Assembly (NCBI GenBank): GCA_028382005.1 | Contig: JAOESH010000006.1 | Coordinates: 16,461 to 80,460, forward strand | Source: Pseudomonadota bacterium | GTDB taxonomy: Bacteria > Pseudomonadota > Alphaproteobacteria > Puniceispirillales > Marisalimonadaceae | Length of the DNA: 64,000 nucleotides | Direction: 5' to 3' | In this document: piece by piece, positions 28,384 to 37,429 of the stretch | Layout: every line of letters begins with the position of its first letter | Position numbering within the stretch: position 1 is the first letter of the stretch | The notes under the pieces: model-generated | The model's input: only the letters and a program-made list of their open reading frames with translations | The model's database searches: none | Told to the model about the DNA's origin: nothing | Program-made: the position numbers and the translations under genes

Positions 28384-29154
28384 ATGAAAAAAAGGAAAAT
28401 TAAAAACATAATTTTAGATGTCAAAGATTTAAAAAAAACCTTTGGTAATAATATTATATTGAACAATATTAATTTTAATTTATTAGAAGGTGAATCCTTA
28501 GCTATAATTGGTGCGTCAGGTTCAGGTAAATCTGTTCTTCTAAAAAATATAATTGGCCTTTTAGAACCCGATACAGGGTCTATAAAAATAAACTCTACAG
28601 AAATGGTAAACTTACCAAGAAGAGATAAAGAAAATCTTTTATTAAAATTAGGTATAACTTTTCAGCATGGAGCACTTTTTGATTCTTTAAAAATTTGGGA
28701 AAATATTATTTTTAAAATTCAGAATCAACAAAAAATTTCTAAAATCGATGGAAGAAAGCTAGCATTATCAATAATAAAACGTTTAAGTTTAAAACCTGAA
28801 ATTTTAGATCTTTTCCCGTCTGAAATTTCTGGTGGAATGCAAAAAAGAGTTGCAATTGCAAGGGCTATTTGTGGAAATCCTAAAATCTTATTATTTGATG
28901 AACCAACTTCAGGTTTAGATCCTGTTACTGGAAGTGTTATAGATAAATTAATTATTACCGCAGTAAAAACTATAGGAGCAAGTGCAATAACAATAACTCA
29001 CGACATGGCTTCAGTAAGTCGAATAGCTGATAAAGTGATATTAATTGACAAAAAAACAATATCTTGGTCAGGAACACCAAAAGAAATGTTGGTTTCTAAA
29101 AATTTAAAAATTAAAGAATTTATTAAATCTACTAACCCTAAGTTATTTTCTTAA
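28384..29154 (+). CDS. mlaF: MlaF-family lipid ABC transporter ATP-binding protein
   Basis: ATPase partner of the adjacent MlaE permease. Walker A is IGASGSGKSVLLKN, the signature is SGGMQKRVAIARA and Walker B is ILLFDEPTSGLDP, followed by the switch His in THDMA. The Q-loop region is FQHGALFDSL, typical for the MlaF subfamily. Length 256 is normal. Its TAA is directly followed by the radA ATG, so the genes are co-transcribed. Confidence 0.94.
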   Translation: MKKRKIKNIILDVKDLKKTFGNNIILNNINFNLLEGESLAIIGASGSGKSVLLKNIIGLLEPDTGSIKINSTEMVNLPRRDKENLLLKLGITFQHGALFDSLKIWENIIFKIQNQQKISKIDGRKLALSIIKRLSLKPEILDLFPSEISGGMQKRVAIARAICGNPKILLFDEPTSGLDPVTGSVIDKLIITAVKTIGASAITITHDMASVSRIADKVILIDKKTISWSGTPKEMLVSKNLKIKEFIKSTNPKLFS

Positions 29155-30513
29155 ATGTCCAAATCAAATAAACAATATGTTTGTCAAGCTTGTGGGACTC
29201 TTCATTTAAAATGGAGTGGCAAATGTGAGCAATGTAATAAATGGAACTCTTTGCTTGAAGAAAACATTTCAAAACCTTCAGGTCCTTTATCTAAGTCATC
29301 TGGTCATAAAATTAATTTTGAATATTTAAAGGATGATACTTTAGAATATCCAAGGTTAAAAACTAATTTTAGTGAAATTGACAGAGTAATTGGTGGAGGA
29401 TTTGTTTCAGGTTCAGTTACTTTAATTGGTGGTGATCCTGGAATTGGAAAATCAACCCTTTTACTTCAGTTAGTAGGAAGTTTGTCAAAAAAAGGTGAGC
29501 AATGCATTTATGTTTCAGGCGAAGAAAGCTTGTCACAGATAAAGATGCGGGCAGATAGGTTAGGTATAAAGGACAGTAATATTCAATTTGCATCTGTAAC
29601 AAACGCGTCAGATATAGCCACAACAATAAGTTCTATTAAAAAAAGAACTGTATTAATAATAGACTCAATTCAAACAATGTATTTACCCCAATTAGATAGT
29701 TCACCTGGAACTGTCACACAAGTAAGGAGTTGTACACACGAGTTAATAATTTCTGCTAAAAAAACTAGTTCAATTTTAATACTTATAGGGCATGTTACAA
29801 AAGATGGAACTATTGCTGGACCAAGAGTTCTAGAACATATGGTAGATACAGTTTTATACTTTGAAGGAGATAATAATTTTCAATATAGAGTTTTAAGAAG
29901 TATGAAAAATAGATTTGGTCCGACAAATGAAATTGGAGTTTTTGAAATGTTACACGTTGGATTGAAAGAAATCATTAACCCTTCAAAATTATTTTTATCT
30001 GATCGACAGAAAAATGTGTCTGGGAGCGCTATTTTTGCTGGTTTAGAAGGGACTAGACCAATTCTAATTGAAGTGCAAGCCTTAGTAATGCCTTCCTCTC
30101 TTGCCTCTCCTCGAAGGACAATAGTTGGCTGGGATACTGCTAGATTATCTATGTTAAGTGCAGTTTTAGAAGCTAGGTGCAAAATACACTTATCTAATAT
30201 GGATATTTTTTTAAATATTGCTGGTGGTATCAAAATATTTGAACCTGCTGCTGACTTAGCCGTAGCTGCTGCAATAATTTCTTCTGTGAAAGATATACCC
30301 TTATCTTTTTCTAGTGTATTCTTTGGGGAAATTGGTTTATCTGGTGAAATAAGAAAAGTTAATCAACCAGAGCTTAGGATTAGAGAAGCTTCAAAATTAG
30401 GTTTTGATAATATAATTTTACCATCAAAACAAAAGGTTATAATAGATAAAAATATGAGTTATAATAATATAACTTTGTTAAGTGACTTAGTGTATTTAAT
30501 AAATAACATTTAG
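29155..30513 (+). CDS. radA: DNA repair protein RadA
   Basis: DnaB-type helicase that helps branch migration in recombination. An N-terminal four-cysteine zinc finger (CQACG...KCEQC) is followed by a RecA-like core with Walker A GGDPGIGKSTLLLQ, the RadA-specific KNRFG motif (MKNRFGPTNEIGVFEM) and a C-terminal Lon-protease-like domain (LNIAGGIKIFEPAADLAVAAA). Length 452 is normal. It begins with no gap after mlaF. Confidence 0.97.
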   Translation: MSKSNKQYVCQACGTLHLKWSGKCEQCNKWNSLLEENISKPSGPLSKSSGHKINFEYLKDDTLEYPRLKTNFSEIDRVIGGGFVSGSVTLIGGDPGIGKSTLLLQLVGSLSKKGEQCIYVSGEESLSQIKMRADRLGIKDSNIQFASVTNASDIATTISSIKKRTVLIIDSIQTMYLPQLDSSPGTVTQVRSCTHELIISAKKTSSILILIGHVTKDGTIAGPRVLEHMVDTVLYFEGDNNFQYRVLRSMKNRFGPTNEIGVFEMLHVGLKEIINPSKLFLSDRQKNVSGSAIFAGLEGTRPILIEVQALVMPSSLASPRRTIVGWDTARLSMLSAVLEARCKIHLSNMDIFLNIAGGIKIFEPAADLAVAAAIISSVKDIPLSFSSVFFGEIGLSGEIRKVNQPELRIREASKLGFDNIILPSKQKVIIDKNMSYNNITLLSDLVYLINNI

Positions 30514-30527
30514 ATTGATTTGATTTT

Positions 30528-31103
30528 ATGGATTTTTTTGAAGACGCATATTTTAATATAATTGATATAGCAGTAATAAGTATTATCTTAATATCATGCG
30601 TTGTTGCTACCTTTAGAGGCTTTGTAAAAGAAACTTTCAGCATTGTATCCTGGCTAATTGCATTAATTGTTGCCTTTCAATTATATGAAAAATTTAAATT
30701 AGAATTAGTTCAGTACATAAGCCAAAAGGTTATTGTTGATGTTATTGCTTTTGGCTTTCCTTTTTTGACAACTTTATTTATCTCAAATTTGATATCTAAC
30801 TGGCTTTCACCAAAGTTTTCTGTTCCCGGTTTATTAATTTTTGATAAACTTTTTGGATTAATTTTTGGTATAACTAGAGGTGTTCTGTTCGTACTTTTAT
30901 TATATTTGGGTTTCACTTATTTATTAGGGAAAGAAAAAAGTCTACCATCTATAATTTTAGAGGCTTATACATTTAATTATGTTAAAAAAACAGCTAGTGT
31001 ATTAGTTAGTTTTATTGCCAAAAATAAATCATTTGAAAATCATAAAATCATAGACATTGATACAGAAGTCTTAACCGAAGATAAATTATTAAAGGATAGA
31101 TAA
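30528..31103 (+). CDS. cvpA: CvpA family membrane protein
   Basis: A 191-residue inner-membrane protein with four predicted helices. The start region IDIAVISIILISCVVATFRG and the motif GFVKETFSIVSWLIALIVA match the CvpA family, named for colicin V production. Its role in other species is linked to envelope stress, but the mechanism is not settled. It sits between radA and purF, the usual position, and its stop shares one base with the purF start. Confidence 0.9.
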   Translation: MDFFEDAYFNIIDIAVISIILISCVVATFRGFVKETFSIVSWLIALIVAFQLYEKFKLELVQYISQKVIVDVIAFGFPFLTTLFISNLISNWLSPKFSVPGLLIFDKLFGLIFGITRGVLFVLLLYLGFTYLLGKEKSLPSIILEAYTFNYVKKTASVLVSFIAKNKSFENHKIIDIDTEVLTEDKLLKDR

Positions 31104-32530
31104 TGTATTGTAAAAATAGCGACCACTTAAAAGAAGAATGTGGTGTTTTTGGTATATTTGGAACTGAAGAAGCGTCAGTTCTTACTACTTTAGGTTTACA
31201 TTCTTTACAGCATAGAGGACAAGAAGGCGCGGGTATAGTAAGCTTTGATGGCAATAATTTTCATTCTGTTCGAAAACAAGGATTAGTTGGAGACAATTTT
31301 AATAATACAAATATTTTATCTCAACTTCCTGGAAAAACTGCAATAGGTCACGTTAGATATTCTACTACTGGTGAGTCTAAACCGGAGAATCTACAACCAC
31401 TATTTGCTAACTTAGCACTTGGTGGTTTTGCATGCGCACATAATGGAAATTTAACAAATACACATTCTGTTAAAAAAAGGTTGGTTGAAAGTGGTTCAAT
31501 TTTTCAAACATCGTCTGACACTGAAATTATTTTACAATTAGTTGCCCGCTCGAACAAAAAAAAACTAATAGATAAACTGATTGATACTCTTAACCAGATT
31601 AAAGGAGCTTATTCATTAGTAATACTAACAAACAAAAAATTGATAGGAGTAAGAGATCCTTTTGGTATAAGGCCCTTAGTATTAGGTGATAAAGACGGAT
31701 CACCAGTGCTGGCCTCAGAAACTTGTGCTTTAGACATGATAGGGGCTAAATATGTCAGAGACATAGAAAATGGTGAAATTGTAGTAATTACTGAACAAGG
31801 GATAGAATCTATTAAACCATTTAAAAATATTTCCGAAAGACCTTGTATTTTTGAAAGAATTTATTTTGCAAGTCCAGACAGTATAGTTGGTGATAAAACC
31901 GTATACACTTACAGAAAATCTTTAGGCATTGAGTTAGCTAAAGAGAATAATATTTCAGCTGACGTTGTGGTACCAATACCCGATTCTGGTGTCTCTGCAG
32001 CTTTGGGTTTTTCTCAAAAATCATCTATTCCCTTTGAACTTGGTATAATAAGGAGTCATTACGTAGGTCGTACATTCATCGAACCGTCTCAATCTATCCG
32101 TCAATTTGGTGTTAAACTTAAACATAGTGTAAACAGATCTTGCATTGAAAATAAAAGAGTGATTTTAATAGATGATTCAATAGTAAGAGGAACAACAGCA
32201 AGCAAAATTGTTAAAATGGTTTATGAAGCTGGAGCTAAAGAAGTGCATTTAGGTATTTCATGTCCCCCTATAAAGCATCCTGATTTCTATGGAATTGACA
32301 CACCAAATTATGACGAATTAATTGCATCAAAGTCAAATATTGAAGAAATGACAAAATTGGTTGGGGCAAAGTCATTGTTTTTTTTATCTTTAAATGGAAC
32401 TTACAAAGCTATGGGATGCAAAGAAAGAAACAAAAAATCACCTCAATTTACTGATCATTGTTTTACTGGAGAATATCCAATAGATATTTCAGAAATATTA
32501 AAAATAAACTCTACAAATGATCATAGATAA
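31103..32530 (+). CDS. purF: Amidophosphoribosyltransferase
   Basis: First committed enzyme of purine synthesis: glutamine plus PRPP to phosphoribosylamine. A short propeptide precedes the catalytic Cys13 (EECGVFGIFG), to be exposed by self-cleavage. The glutaminase domain has LQHRGQEGAGI and GHVRYSTTG; the transferase domain has the PRPP motif VILIDDSIVRGTT. Cysteines in the C-terminal half (GISCPPIKHPDFYGID and CFTGEYP) fit the Fe-S class. Length 475 is normal. The gene overlaps the SDR gene by 14 bases. Confidence 0.97.
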   Translation: MYCKNSDHLKEECGVFGIFGTEEASVLTTLGLHSLQHRGQEGAGIVSFDGNNFHSVRKQGLVGDNFNNTNILSQLPGKTAIGHVRYSTTGESKPENLQPLFANLALGGFACAHNGNLTNTHSVKKRLVESGSIFQTSSDTEIILQLVARSNKKKLIDKLIDTLNQIKGAYSLVILTNKKLIGVRDPFGIRPLVLGDKDGSPVLASETCALDMIGAKYVRDIENGEIVVITEQGIESIKPFKNISERPCIFERIYFASPDSIVGDKTVYTYRKSLGIELAKENNISADVVVPIPDSGVSAALGFSQKSSIPFELGIIRSHYVGRTFIEPSQSIRQFGVKLKHSVNRSCIENKRVILIDDSIVRGTTASKIVKMVYEAGAKEVHLGISCPPIKHPDFYGIDTPNYDELIASKSNIEEMTKLVGAKSLFFLSLNGTYKAMGCKERNKKSPQFTDHCFTGEYPIDISEILKINSTNDHR

Positions 32531-33230
32531 AAAAAATTCTTTAATAACTGGTGCTGGCGAAGGTATAGGGGCTGCCATAGCGATTGAGTTGGCAAATAAG
32601 AATGTACATGTAATTATTACAGATAAATATTTATCCAATTTAACTAATACAGAAAATACAATAATTGCTAATGGTGGGACCTGCACTGTTGTTCAATTGG
32701 ATATGACTGATCTTTTAGGTATTGATAATTTAGGATTAGAAGTTTTTAAACGTTGGGGAAGATTGGATATTTTGATTGCAAACGCTGCAATTTTAGGCAC
32801 ATTAAGCCCACTTCATCATCAAAGTAATGAGGAGTTTTTAGAAGTTTTAAATGTTAATTTAATTAGTAATCATAGATTAATTCGTTCTTTTGATGCATTG
32901 TTAAAAAAAAGCAATAACCCTAAAGCTCTTTTTTTAACTTCTTCAGTTTCTTCAAAACCAAAACCATTTTGGGGAGCTTATTCCATTTCAAAAGCGGCAC
33001 TTAATCATATGATAGAGATATGGTCACTAGAAAATAAACATAATAACTTTTCTATTTGCACAATTGAACCAGGTGCGACAAACACAAAATTAAGAAAAAA
33101 GGCATTTCCGGGTGCAGATATTAATAATAGTCAAGATCCAATAATGGTTGCTAAATCCATAGTGAATTTTATAGATATAAACGCTATCTATAAAGGTGAA
33201 ACAATAGAATTAAAACACATTGAATATTAG
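32517..33230 (+). CDS. Short-chain dehydrogenase/reductase
   Basis: Classical SDR fold: cofactor motif TGAGEGIG at about residues 11-18, the NAA segment (ANAAILG), the catalytic serine in LTSSVSSKP and the YxxxK pair in YSISKAAL. Length 237. It overlaps purF by 14 bases, and an SDR gene at this place is common in alphaproteobacteria. The substrate is unknown. The operon end lies 2 bases before the stop of the convergent flagellar run. Confidence 0.88.
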   Translation: MIIDKKNSLITGAGEGIGAAIAIELANKNVHVIITDKYLSNLTNTENTIIANGGTCTVVQLDMTDLLGIDNLGLEVFKRWGRLDILIANAAILGTLSPLHHQSNEEFLEVLNVNLISNHRLIRSFDALLKKSNNPKALFLTSSVSSKPKPFWGAYSISKAALNHMIEIWSLENKHNNFSICTIEPGATNTKLRKKAFPGADINNSQDPIMVAKSIVNFIDINAIYKGETIELKHIEY

Positions 33231-33232
33231 AA

Positions 33233-33940
33233 TTAATCGTCTAAAACAACAGGATCTAGGTAAGAGTAATAAAAATCAATTTTACCGTCAAATTTTCTTG
33301 CTGTTTCTTGCGCTTCTTTTTCATTAATTGCACAAAATATTAAACTTAACCTATAATTATTTAATCTATAAAAAAATCTTAATATATCTATCTGAGAACT
33401 ACCTACATACCAAGATTTCAATATCCAACCAATGAAAAACAACCAAGGTGATATCATCAAAAGTACAATATAAAAAACCAGTGATATTCCAAAAAAATTC
33501 CAAAGTTTATTTTGTATCATCCATAGAGGTGGAGCTAGACTTGCTAGTATACTAGGAAAAGTACTCATTAAGATAGCTGTACTTCCTCCTTTTTGAAAAA
33601 CTTCAAATTGTTGATAAAATTTGTGTGAATCTATATTATTTATAGGTTTGTAACTATTTAAATCAGTAATGGATTCTGAGTTAACTTCCTCACAAATCAC
33701 GCCTAAAGGGCCATTAACAAAAGTATTAAAAAATACTCCATCTCTATATAATGTTAAAATTTTACTTTTTTTAATATCTTTTAACTCCTTAGAAAAACCT
33801 TCATAAGATATATTCACTAGTTCGCCATCAAGTGATAGAATAATATCACCTTCTTGTAGTTTCATTACAAAAGCATTTGATGATGTTCTTATGGATTTAA
33901 TTCGTAAAAATTTTTTATCTAAGATAGTATCTTCTGACAT
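33233..33940 (-). CDS. Uncharacterised membrane protein with PDZ-like N-terminus, end of flagellar operon
   Basis: I do not recognise a family for the whole 235-residue protein. The first 100 residues, with LQEGDIILSLDGELVNI and a short TLYRDG stretch, look like a PDZ domain of the kind that binds peptide tails. Two hydrophobic segments follow (about residues 118-140 and 150-175), then a soluble tail of about 60 residues containing INEKEAQETARKF. It is the last gene of the fliO-fliP-fliQ-fliR-flhB run, 32 bases after the coiled-coil gene. A role in flagellar function is inferred only from this position. Confidence 0.65.
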   Translation of the reverse strand: MSEDTILDKKFLRIKSIRTSSNAFVMKLQEGDIILSLDGELVNISYEGFSKELKDIKKSKILTLYRDGVFFNTFVNGPLGVICEEVNSESITDLNSYKPINNIDSHKFYQQFEVFQKGGSTAILMSTFPSILASLAPPLWMIQNKLWNFFGISLVFYIVLLMISPWLFFIGWILKSWYVGSSQIDILRFFYRLNNYRLSLIFCAINEKEAQETARKFDGKIDFYYSYLDPVVLDD

Positions 33941-33972
33941 TTAGTTATTACTCACAGAAAGTTTTTAGTTAA

Positions 33973-34686
33973 TCACGGATATTTTATTCTGCTAGTTTTA
34001 TCAGCAATTTTTCCTAGCACATTATTATTTTGTTTAACAAGTCTTGAAATTTGTTGTGCTTGTATTGCTTGATTAGCAACAATTTGTTTGTATATAGCTT
34101 TATTACTAATCTGATTTATTGCCTTTGATATAGTTTTACTATTAGCTCGATTTAATTTTCCTAGATTTGCATTTAATTTTTTATTATTTTCAATGTTTAC
34201 TTGAGTGTTTTTATTCAATTCAGTTATTAAGGTTTTTGTAATCAGTCGTAATTCACCGACTGTGTTATCGTTAGATTTTTTAACTCTTATTTCTATCTGA
34301 CCTAGTGTATCAACTAACTTTTTATTAATTTTTAATAAATCACCCTGTTCTTTAATCGCGTTGTCAAGATTTTTTAAAGAAGAATTTACTCCATCAACGT
34401 TTTCTGCAAATACAACTAATGCTTCTCTGCTAGTTTCTGTCATATTACTTAATTTATTAGAAGATTGCATAAACAAGAATGCACTTACAGCAACTACGAC
34501 TAAACCTGAAATAATAGAGGAGACAAACACTACTGTTGTATATTTATGAATTTGTTTCACTTTAGCCTCCAATATAGCATGTGCTTTTTTTACTTTATTA
34601 TATTCTGAAGTTACATCAGTTGCTGCATCAGCGGCATCTAGTGCTAATTTTATACTTTCCTGAACAGCTTCTATTTTAGTATCCAT
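33973..34686 (-). CDS. Uncharacterised single-helix coiled-coil membrane protein
   Basis: A 237-residue protein with no family I can name. A charged N-terminal segment (about 45 residues) leads into one membrane helix (VVFVSSIISGLVVVAVSAFL, about residues 52-71). The rest is a long polar helical region rich in Asn, Lys, Ile and Leu heptad spacing, probably coiled coil, ending near KIADKTSRIKYP. The layout (short cytoplasmic part, one helix, long periplasmic coil) would suit a structural or stator-associated protein. It lies 30 bases after the small cysteine protein and shares the flagellar strand. Confidence 0.65.
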   Translation of the reverse strand: MDTKIEAVQESIKLALDAADAATDVTSEYNKVKKAHAILEAKVKQIHKYTTVVFVSSIISGLVVVAVSAFLFMQSSNKLSNMTETSREALVVFAENVDGVNSSLKNLDNAIKEQGDLLKINKKLVDTLGQIEIRVKKSNDNTVGELRLITKTLITELNKNTQVNIENNKKLNANLGKLNRANSKTISKAINQISNKAIYKQIVANQAIQAQQISRLVKQNNNVLGKIADKTSRIKYP

Positions 34687-34716
34687 TTCTTCATCCTATA
34701 AACTATTAAATAAATA

Positions 34717-34920
34717 TTATTTGTAAATTTTATCTATTTTATCTATCTTATATGCACATTCTATACCAGTTGTATTAAAAACTTCCATGGATGGACTATA
34801 CTTTGAAATAAAACCAAATTTTTTACAGCCCCAAGGACGCTGTTTCTTATAAGTTATATAGAAATAGACACATCTATTACATGTAACTCTCTTATTTAAA
34901 TTTTTGTTAGTTATAACCAT
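34717..34920 (-). CDS. Small four-cysteine protein, flagellar operon
   Basis: A 67-residue basic protein with CNRC near the N-terminus, then YFYITYKKQRPWGCKKFGF and IECAYK towards the end. The four cysteines look like a zinc site. I recall short proteins with this same pattern (CxxC, then PxGCxxFGF, PS, Gx2C) as widespread conserved hypotheticals, sometimes mislabelled as uracil-DNA glycosylase. The function is unknown. It sits between two hypothetical genes downstream of flhB with gaps of 9 and 30 bases. Confidence 0.65.
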   Translation of the reverse strand: MVITNKNLNKRVTCNRCVYFYITYKKQRPWGCKKFGFISKYSPSMEVFNTTGIECAYKIDKIDKIYK

Positions 34921-34929
34921 AATTAAACT

Positions 34930-35154
34930 TTATTTTTTGACGTTGTTTTTGTATCTAATTATCCAATATACGAATTCAGCAATTTTAAATCGCATTGAAC
35001 CCATTAAAGCTGTAAAGGCAAAAAACCAATATAAAAGTGCATTTGGCATGTCACCTTCTTCTCTTAGAGTACTTGCTTCAAAATGACATAACAAAGCAGA
35101 CCAAATAAACATTGCTGTTATAATAATTTGTCCAAAAGTTTTTTTTCTTTTCAC
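34930..35154 (-). CDS. Small uncharacterised two-helix membrane protein
   Basis: A 74-residue protein with a basic start (MKRKKTFG) and two hydrophobic segments (about residues 9-24 and 38-54), separated by a short charged stretch with HFEASTLREEGD. No family recognised. It begins 15 bases after the flhB stop and is followed after 9 bases by the cysteine protein, so it is almost certainly co-transcribed with the export genes. Confidence 0.6.
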   Translation of the reverse strand: MKRKKTFGQIIITAMFIWSALLCHFEASTLREEGDMPNALLYWFFAFTALMGSMRFKIAEFVYWIIRYKNNVKK

Positions 35155-35169
35155 ATAAACCTCTATATA

Positions 35170-36315
35170 TTATTTTATTGTTTTTCCATATTCATCAAAA
35201 TTCAATTCGTTTGGTATATCAAAATCAGGGTAATCAGTTTCTTCACCTCTTTCAATTTTAAAAATATATGCTAGAACAGATGCAATAGCTGAATATAAAC
35301 TTTCTGAAATCTCTTTTCCTATTTCCCCAGTAAAATAAATTGCTCTAGCAAGAAGAGGGCTTTGAAAGACAGTTACATCAGCTTCTTCTGCTAGTTTTAT
35401 AATTTTTTCTGCAATCATTCCTCTACCCATTGCCAAGATGACTGGGGCACCAGCTTCACCTACTTCATACTTAATAGCAACGGCGAAGTGAGTAGGGTTC
35501 GTAATTATAACCGAAGCATCTTTAACATTGTCTAATGCAGTTGTTTGAGATGCTGACCTATTAGAAATTTCATTTTGTAATCTTCGTATTTTTTGTTTTA
35601 CTTCTGGTGAACCGTCTGTATCTTTATTTTCATCTTTAACTTCCTTAATGGTCATTTTTAACTTCTCTACATGTGTATATTTTTGCCATATATAGTCAAA
35701 AATTGCTATAAACCCTAAAACTATTAGCAGTGAAATTATCAATTGTGGAAAATTACTTAAAAGGTTTGATAAAGCTGAATATAGATTTCTTTCTGAAAGA
35801 TAAAGTATATCCTTAATATTAAAATATATTATGGCATATGTTATGCCACCAAGCAGTCCAACTTTAAATAGCGATTTAATTAACTCAACTAACCCTTTAG
35901 ATGAGAATATCCTTTTTAAACCACTTAAAAGGTTTATCCTGTTAGATTTAAAATGGAACCCTTTAGGAGCAAAATTAATGCCTCCAACTGCCATTTGGGT
36001 TATCAAGATTGTTAGTATTATAGGAACACCTATAATAAGGGTTATGTTAATAACATATTTTAATAGCTTGGCTATACCAATTATTGGAGAAACATTTTTT
36101 ATATAATCTAAATCAAATAAGAAAAAAGTCTTCCAGATCGATAAAAAATCACGTGCAAAAAAAGGAATAGAAGTAAGAACCATTAAACCCATAATTAACG
36201 TAGTAAAAACAAACATTTCTTTAGATGATAAAACTTGACCATCTTCAGCAGCTTTGTCTAACTTTCGTTGGGAAGGTTCTTCCGTTTTATCCTGTGAACT
36301 ATCGTCTTCAGCCAT
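35170..36315 (-). CDS. flhB: Flagellar export switch protein FlhB
   Basis: Component of the flagellar type III export apparatus that switches substrate from rod/hook to filament. The start DSSQDKTEEPSQRKLDKA and four membrane segments (between residues about 30 and 210) lead to the cytoplasmic domain with the autocleavage motif NPTH in VIITNPTHFAVAIKYE. Length 381 is slightly long, with an acidic tail. It starts 2 bases after fliR. It is followed by four uncharacterised genes on the same strand. Confidence 0.96.
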   Translation of the reverse strand: MAEDDSSQDKTEEPSQRKLDKAAEDGQVLSSKEMFVFTTLIMGLMVLTSIPFFARDFLSIWKTFFLFDLDYIKNVSPIIGIAKLLKYVINITLIIGVPIILTILITQMAVGGINFAPKGFHFKSNRINLLSGLKRIFSSKGLVELIKSLFKVGLLGGITYAIIYFNIKDILYLSERNLYSALSNLLSNFPQLIISLLIVLGFIAIFDYIWQKYTHVEKLKMTIKEVKDENKDTDGSPEVKQKIRRLQNEISNRSASQTTALDNVKDASVIITNPTHFAVAIKYEVGEAGAPVILAMGRGMIAEKIIKLAEEADVTVFQSPLLARAIYFTGEIGKEISESLYSAIASVLAYIFKIERGEETDYPDFDIPNELNFDEYGKTIK

Positions 36316-36317
36316 TT

Positions 36318-37133
36318 TTAAAAAATTCTCTTTGTTGGTGAATGAAGTATGTTGTCAATTAAATTAATAGCAGTGCCAGTAAGATCAGAAAAAGCATTTG
36401 AAATGGGCCCTACTCCAGCATATAAGAAAATAAATAAACTTATTAATGCTATTGGAAATCCAAAAGAAAATAGGTTCAGCGAAGGTGCAGAGCGTGTTAT
36501 CACACCAATAGAGCCTTGTATTAAAAGAAGTCCACCTACAACTGGAAGGCTGATTAGAGCAGCTAGATAAAGCATTTCACCAAATGTGTCTATTCCAATT
36601 TGACTTACTTCTGAGAAATTCAAAGTTATTCCAATAGGTAAATATACATAACTTTCTATAATCATTTTAATCAAATATAAATGTCCATCTAAAGATAAAA
36701 AAACTGAAATGAGAAACAACGATAAGACTGAACTTAAAACAACTGTTTGACCTCCAGATTGTGGATCAACCATAGTCGACATTGACAGACCTGCAGTAGA
36801 AGCAATTTTTTCACCCGCTACATAGGCAGCTGAAAATAAAATACTTAAAATTAACCCTGTTGAAAGACCAATACCTATTTCAGATAAGATTAAGAGAAAC
36901 AAATTAAATCCTTCTAGCTGTAGAATGTCAGGAACTTTTAAAACAGGAAATAAGAAAGCTGTAATACTAATACTTGCTACTATTCTGATCTGTAAGGGAA
37001 AGCCGCTGCTGGAAAAAAAAGGGGCACTAATTATAAATGAAGAAACACGCAATGAAGCAATAAAAAAAATTATTAAATATTGATATAAATTAAATAAATC
37101 TATTCCAGGTAAACCAAGTTCTGTAATGTTCAT
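36318..37133 (-). CDS. fliR: Flagellar export protein FliR
   Basis: Membrane component of the export gate, forming with FliP and FliQ the helical export pore. A 271-residue protein with about six hydrophobic segments; the family region GEKIASTAGLSMSTMVDPQSGG is present, followed by LFLISVFLSLDGH. It lies between fliQ and flhB, with 18 and 2 bases to its neighbours. Confidence 0.95.
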   Translation of the reverse strand: MNITELGLPGIDLFNLYQYLIIFFIASLRVSSFIISAPFFSSSGFPLQIRIVASISITAFLFPVLKVPDILQLEGFNLFLLILSEIGIGLSTGLILSILFSAAYVAGEKIASTAGLSMSTMVDPQSGGQTVVLSSVLSLFLISVFLSLDGHLYLIKMIIESYVYLPIGITLNFSEVSQIGIDTFGEMLYLAALISLPVVGGLLLIQGSIGVITRSAPSLNLFSFGFPIALISLFIFLYAGVGPISNAFSDLTGTAINLIDNILHSPTKRIF

Positions 37134-37151
37134 TTTACATTTCTTTCAATT

Positions 37152-37424
37152 TTAGTTTTGTCCTACACCAGCAACCTGGTCAAAAATAAAATTAAAATAA
37201 TCAACTAATCCCATCATAAAGAAATTACCTAATAATCCTATTCCTAACATTACAATTACTACCTTAGGCACAAAGCTCAAAGTCATTTCATTAATAGAAG
37301 TTGCAGCCTGAATAATTCCTATAAAAAGACCTATTCCTAGGGCGAGTGCTAATATTGGACCAGCAACTAATAATACTTGGTAAAATGCCATACTTAACAT
37401 GCTTACATTTTCATCAAAGCTCAT
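37152..37424 (-). CDS. fliQ: Flagellar export protein FliQ
   Basis: Small two-helix subunit of the export gate (90 residues). It has the typical ILALALGIGLFIGIIQAAT helix and TLSFVPKVVIV loop. A longer frame to 37478 would overlap fliP, but the ATG at 37422-37424 has AGGA 8 bases upstream and gives the family length, so I use it. It follows fliP by 5 bases. Confidence 0.95.
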   Translation of the reverse strand: MSFDENVSMLSMAFYQVLLVAGPILALALGIGLFIGIIQAATSINEMTLSFVPKVVIVMLGIGLLGNFFMMGLVDYFNFIFDQVAGVGQN

Positions 37425-37429
37425 ACTAA

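Noticed and set aside
34754..34767. Possible sigma-54 site before the coiled-coil gene
   Set aside because: GG and GC are 10 bases apart, but the context is TGGTA and TGTGC, not TGGCA and TTTGC, and it lies inside the small cysteine gene. Likely chance.
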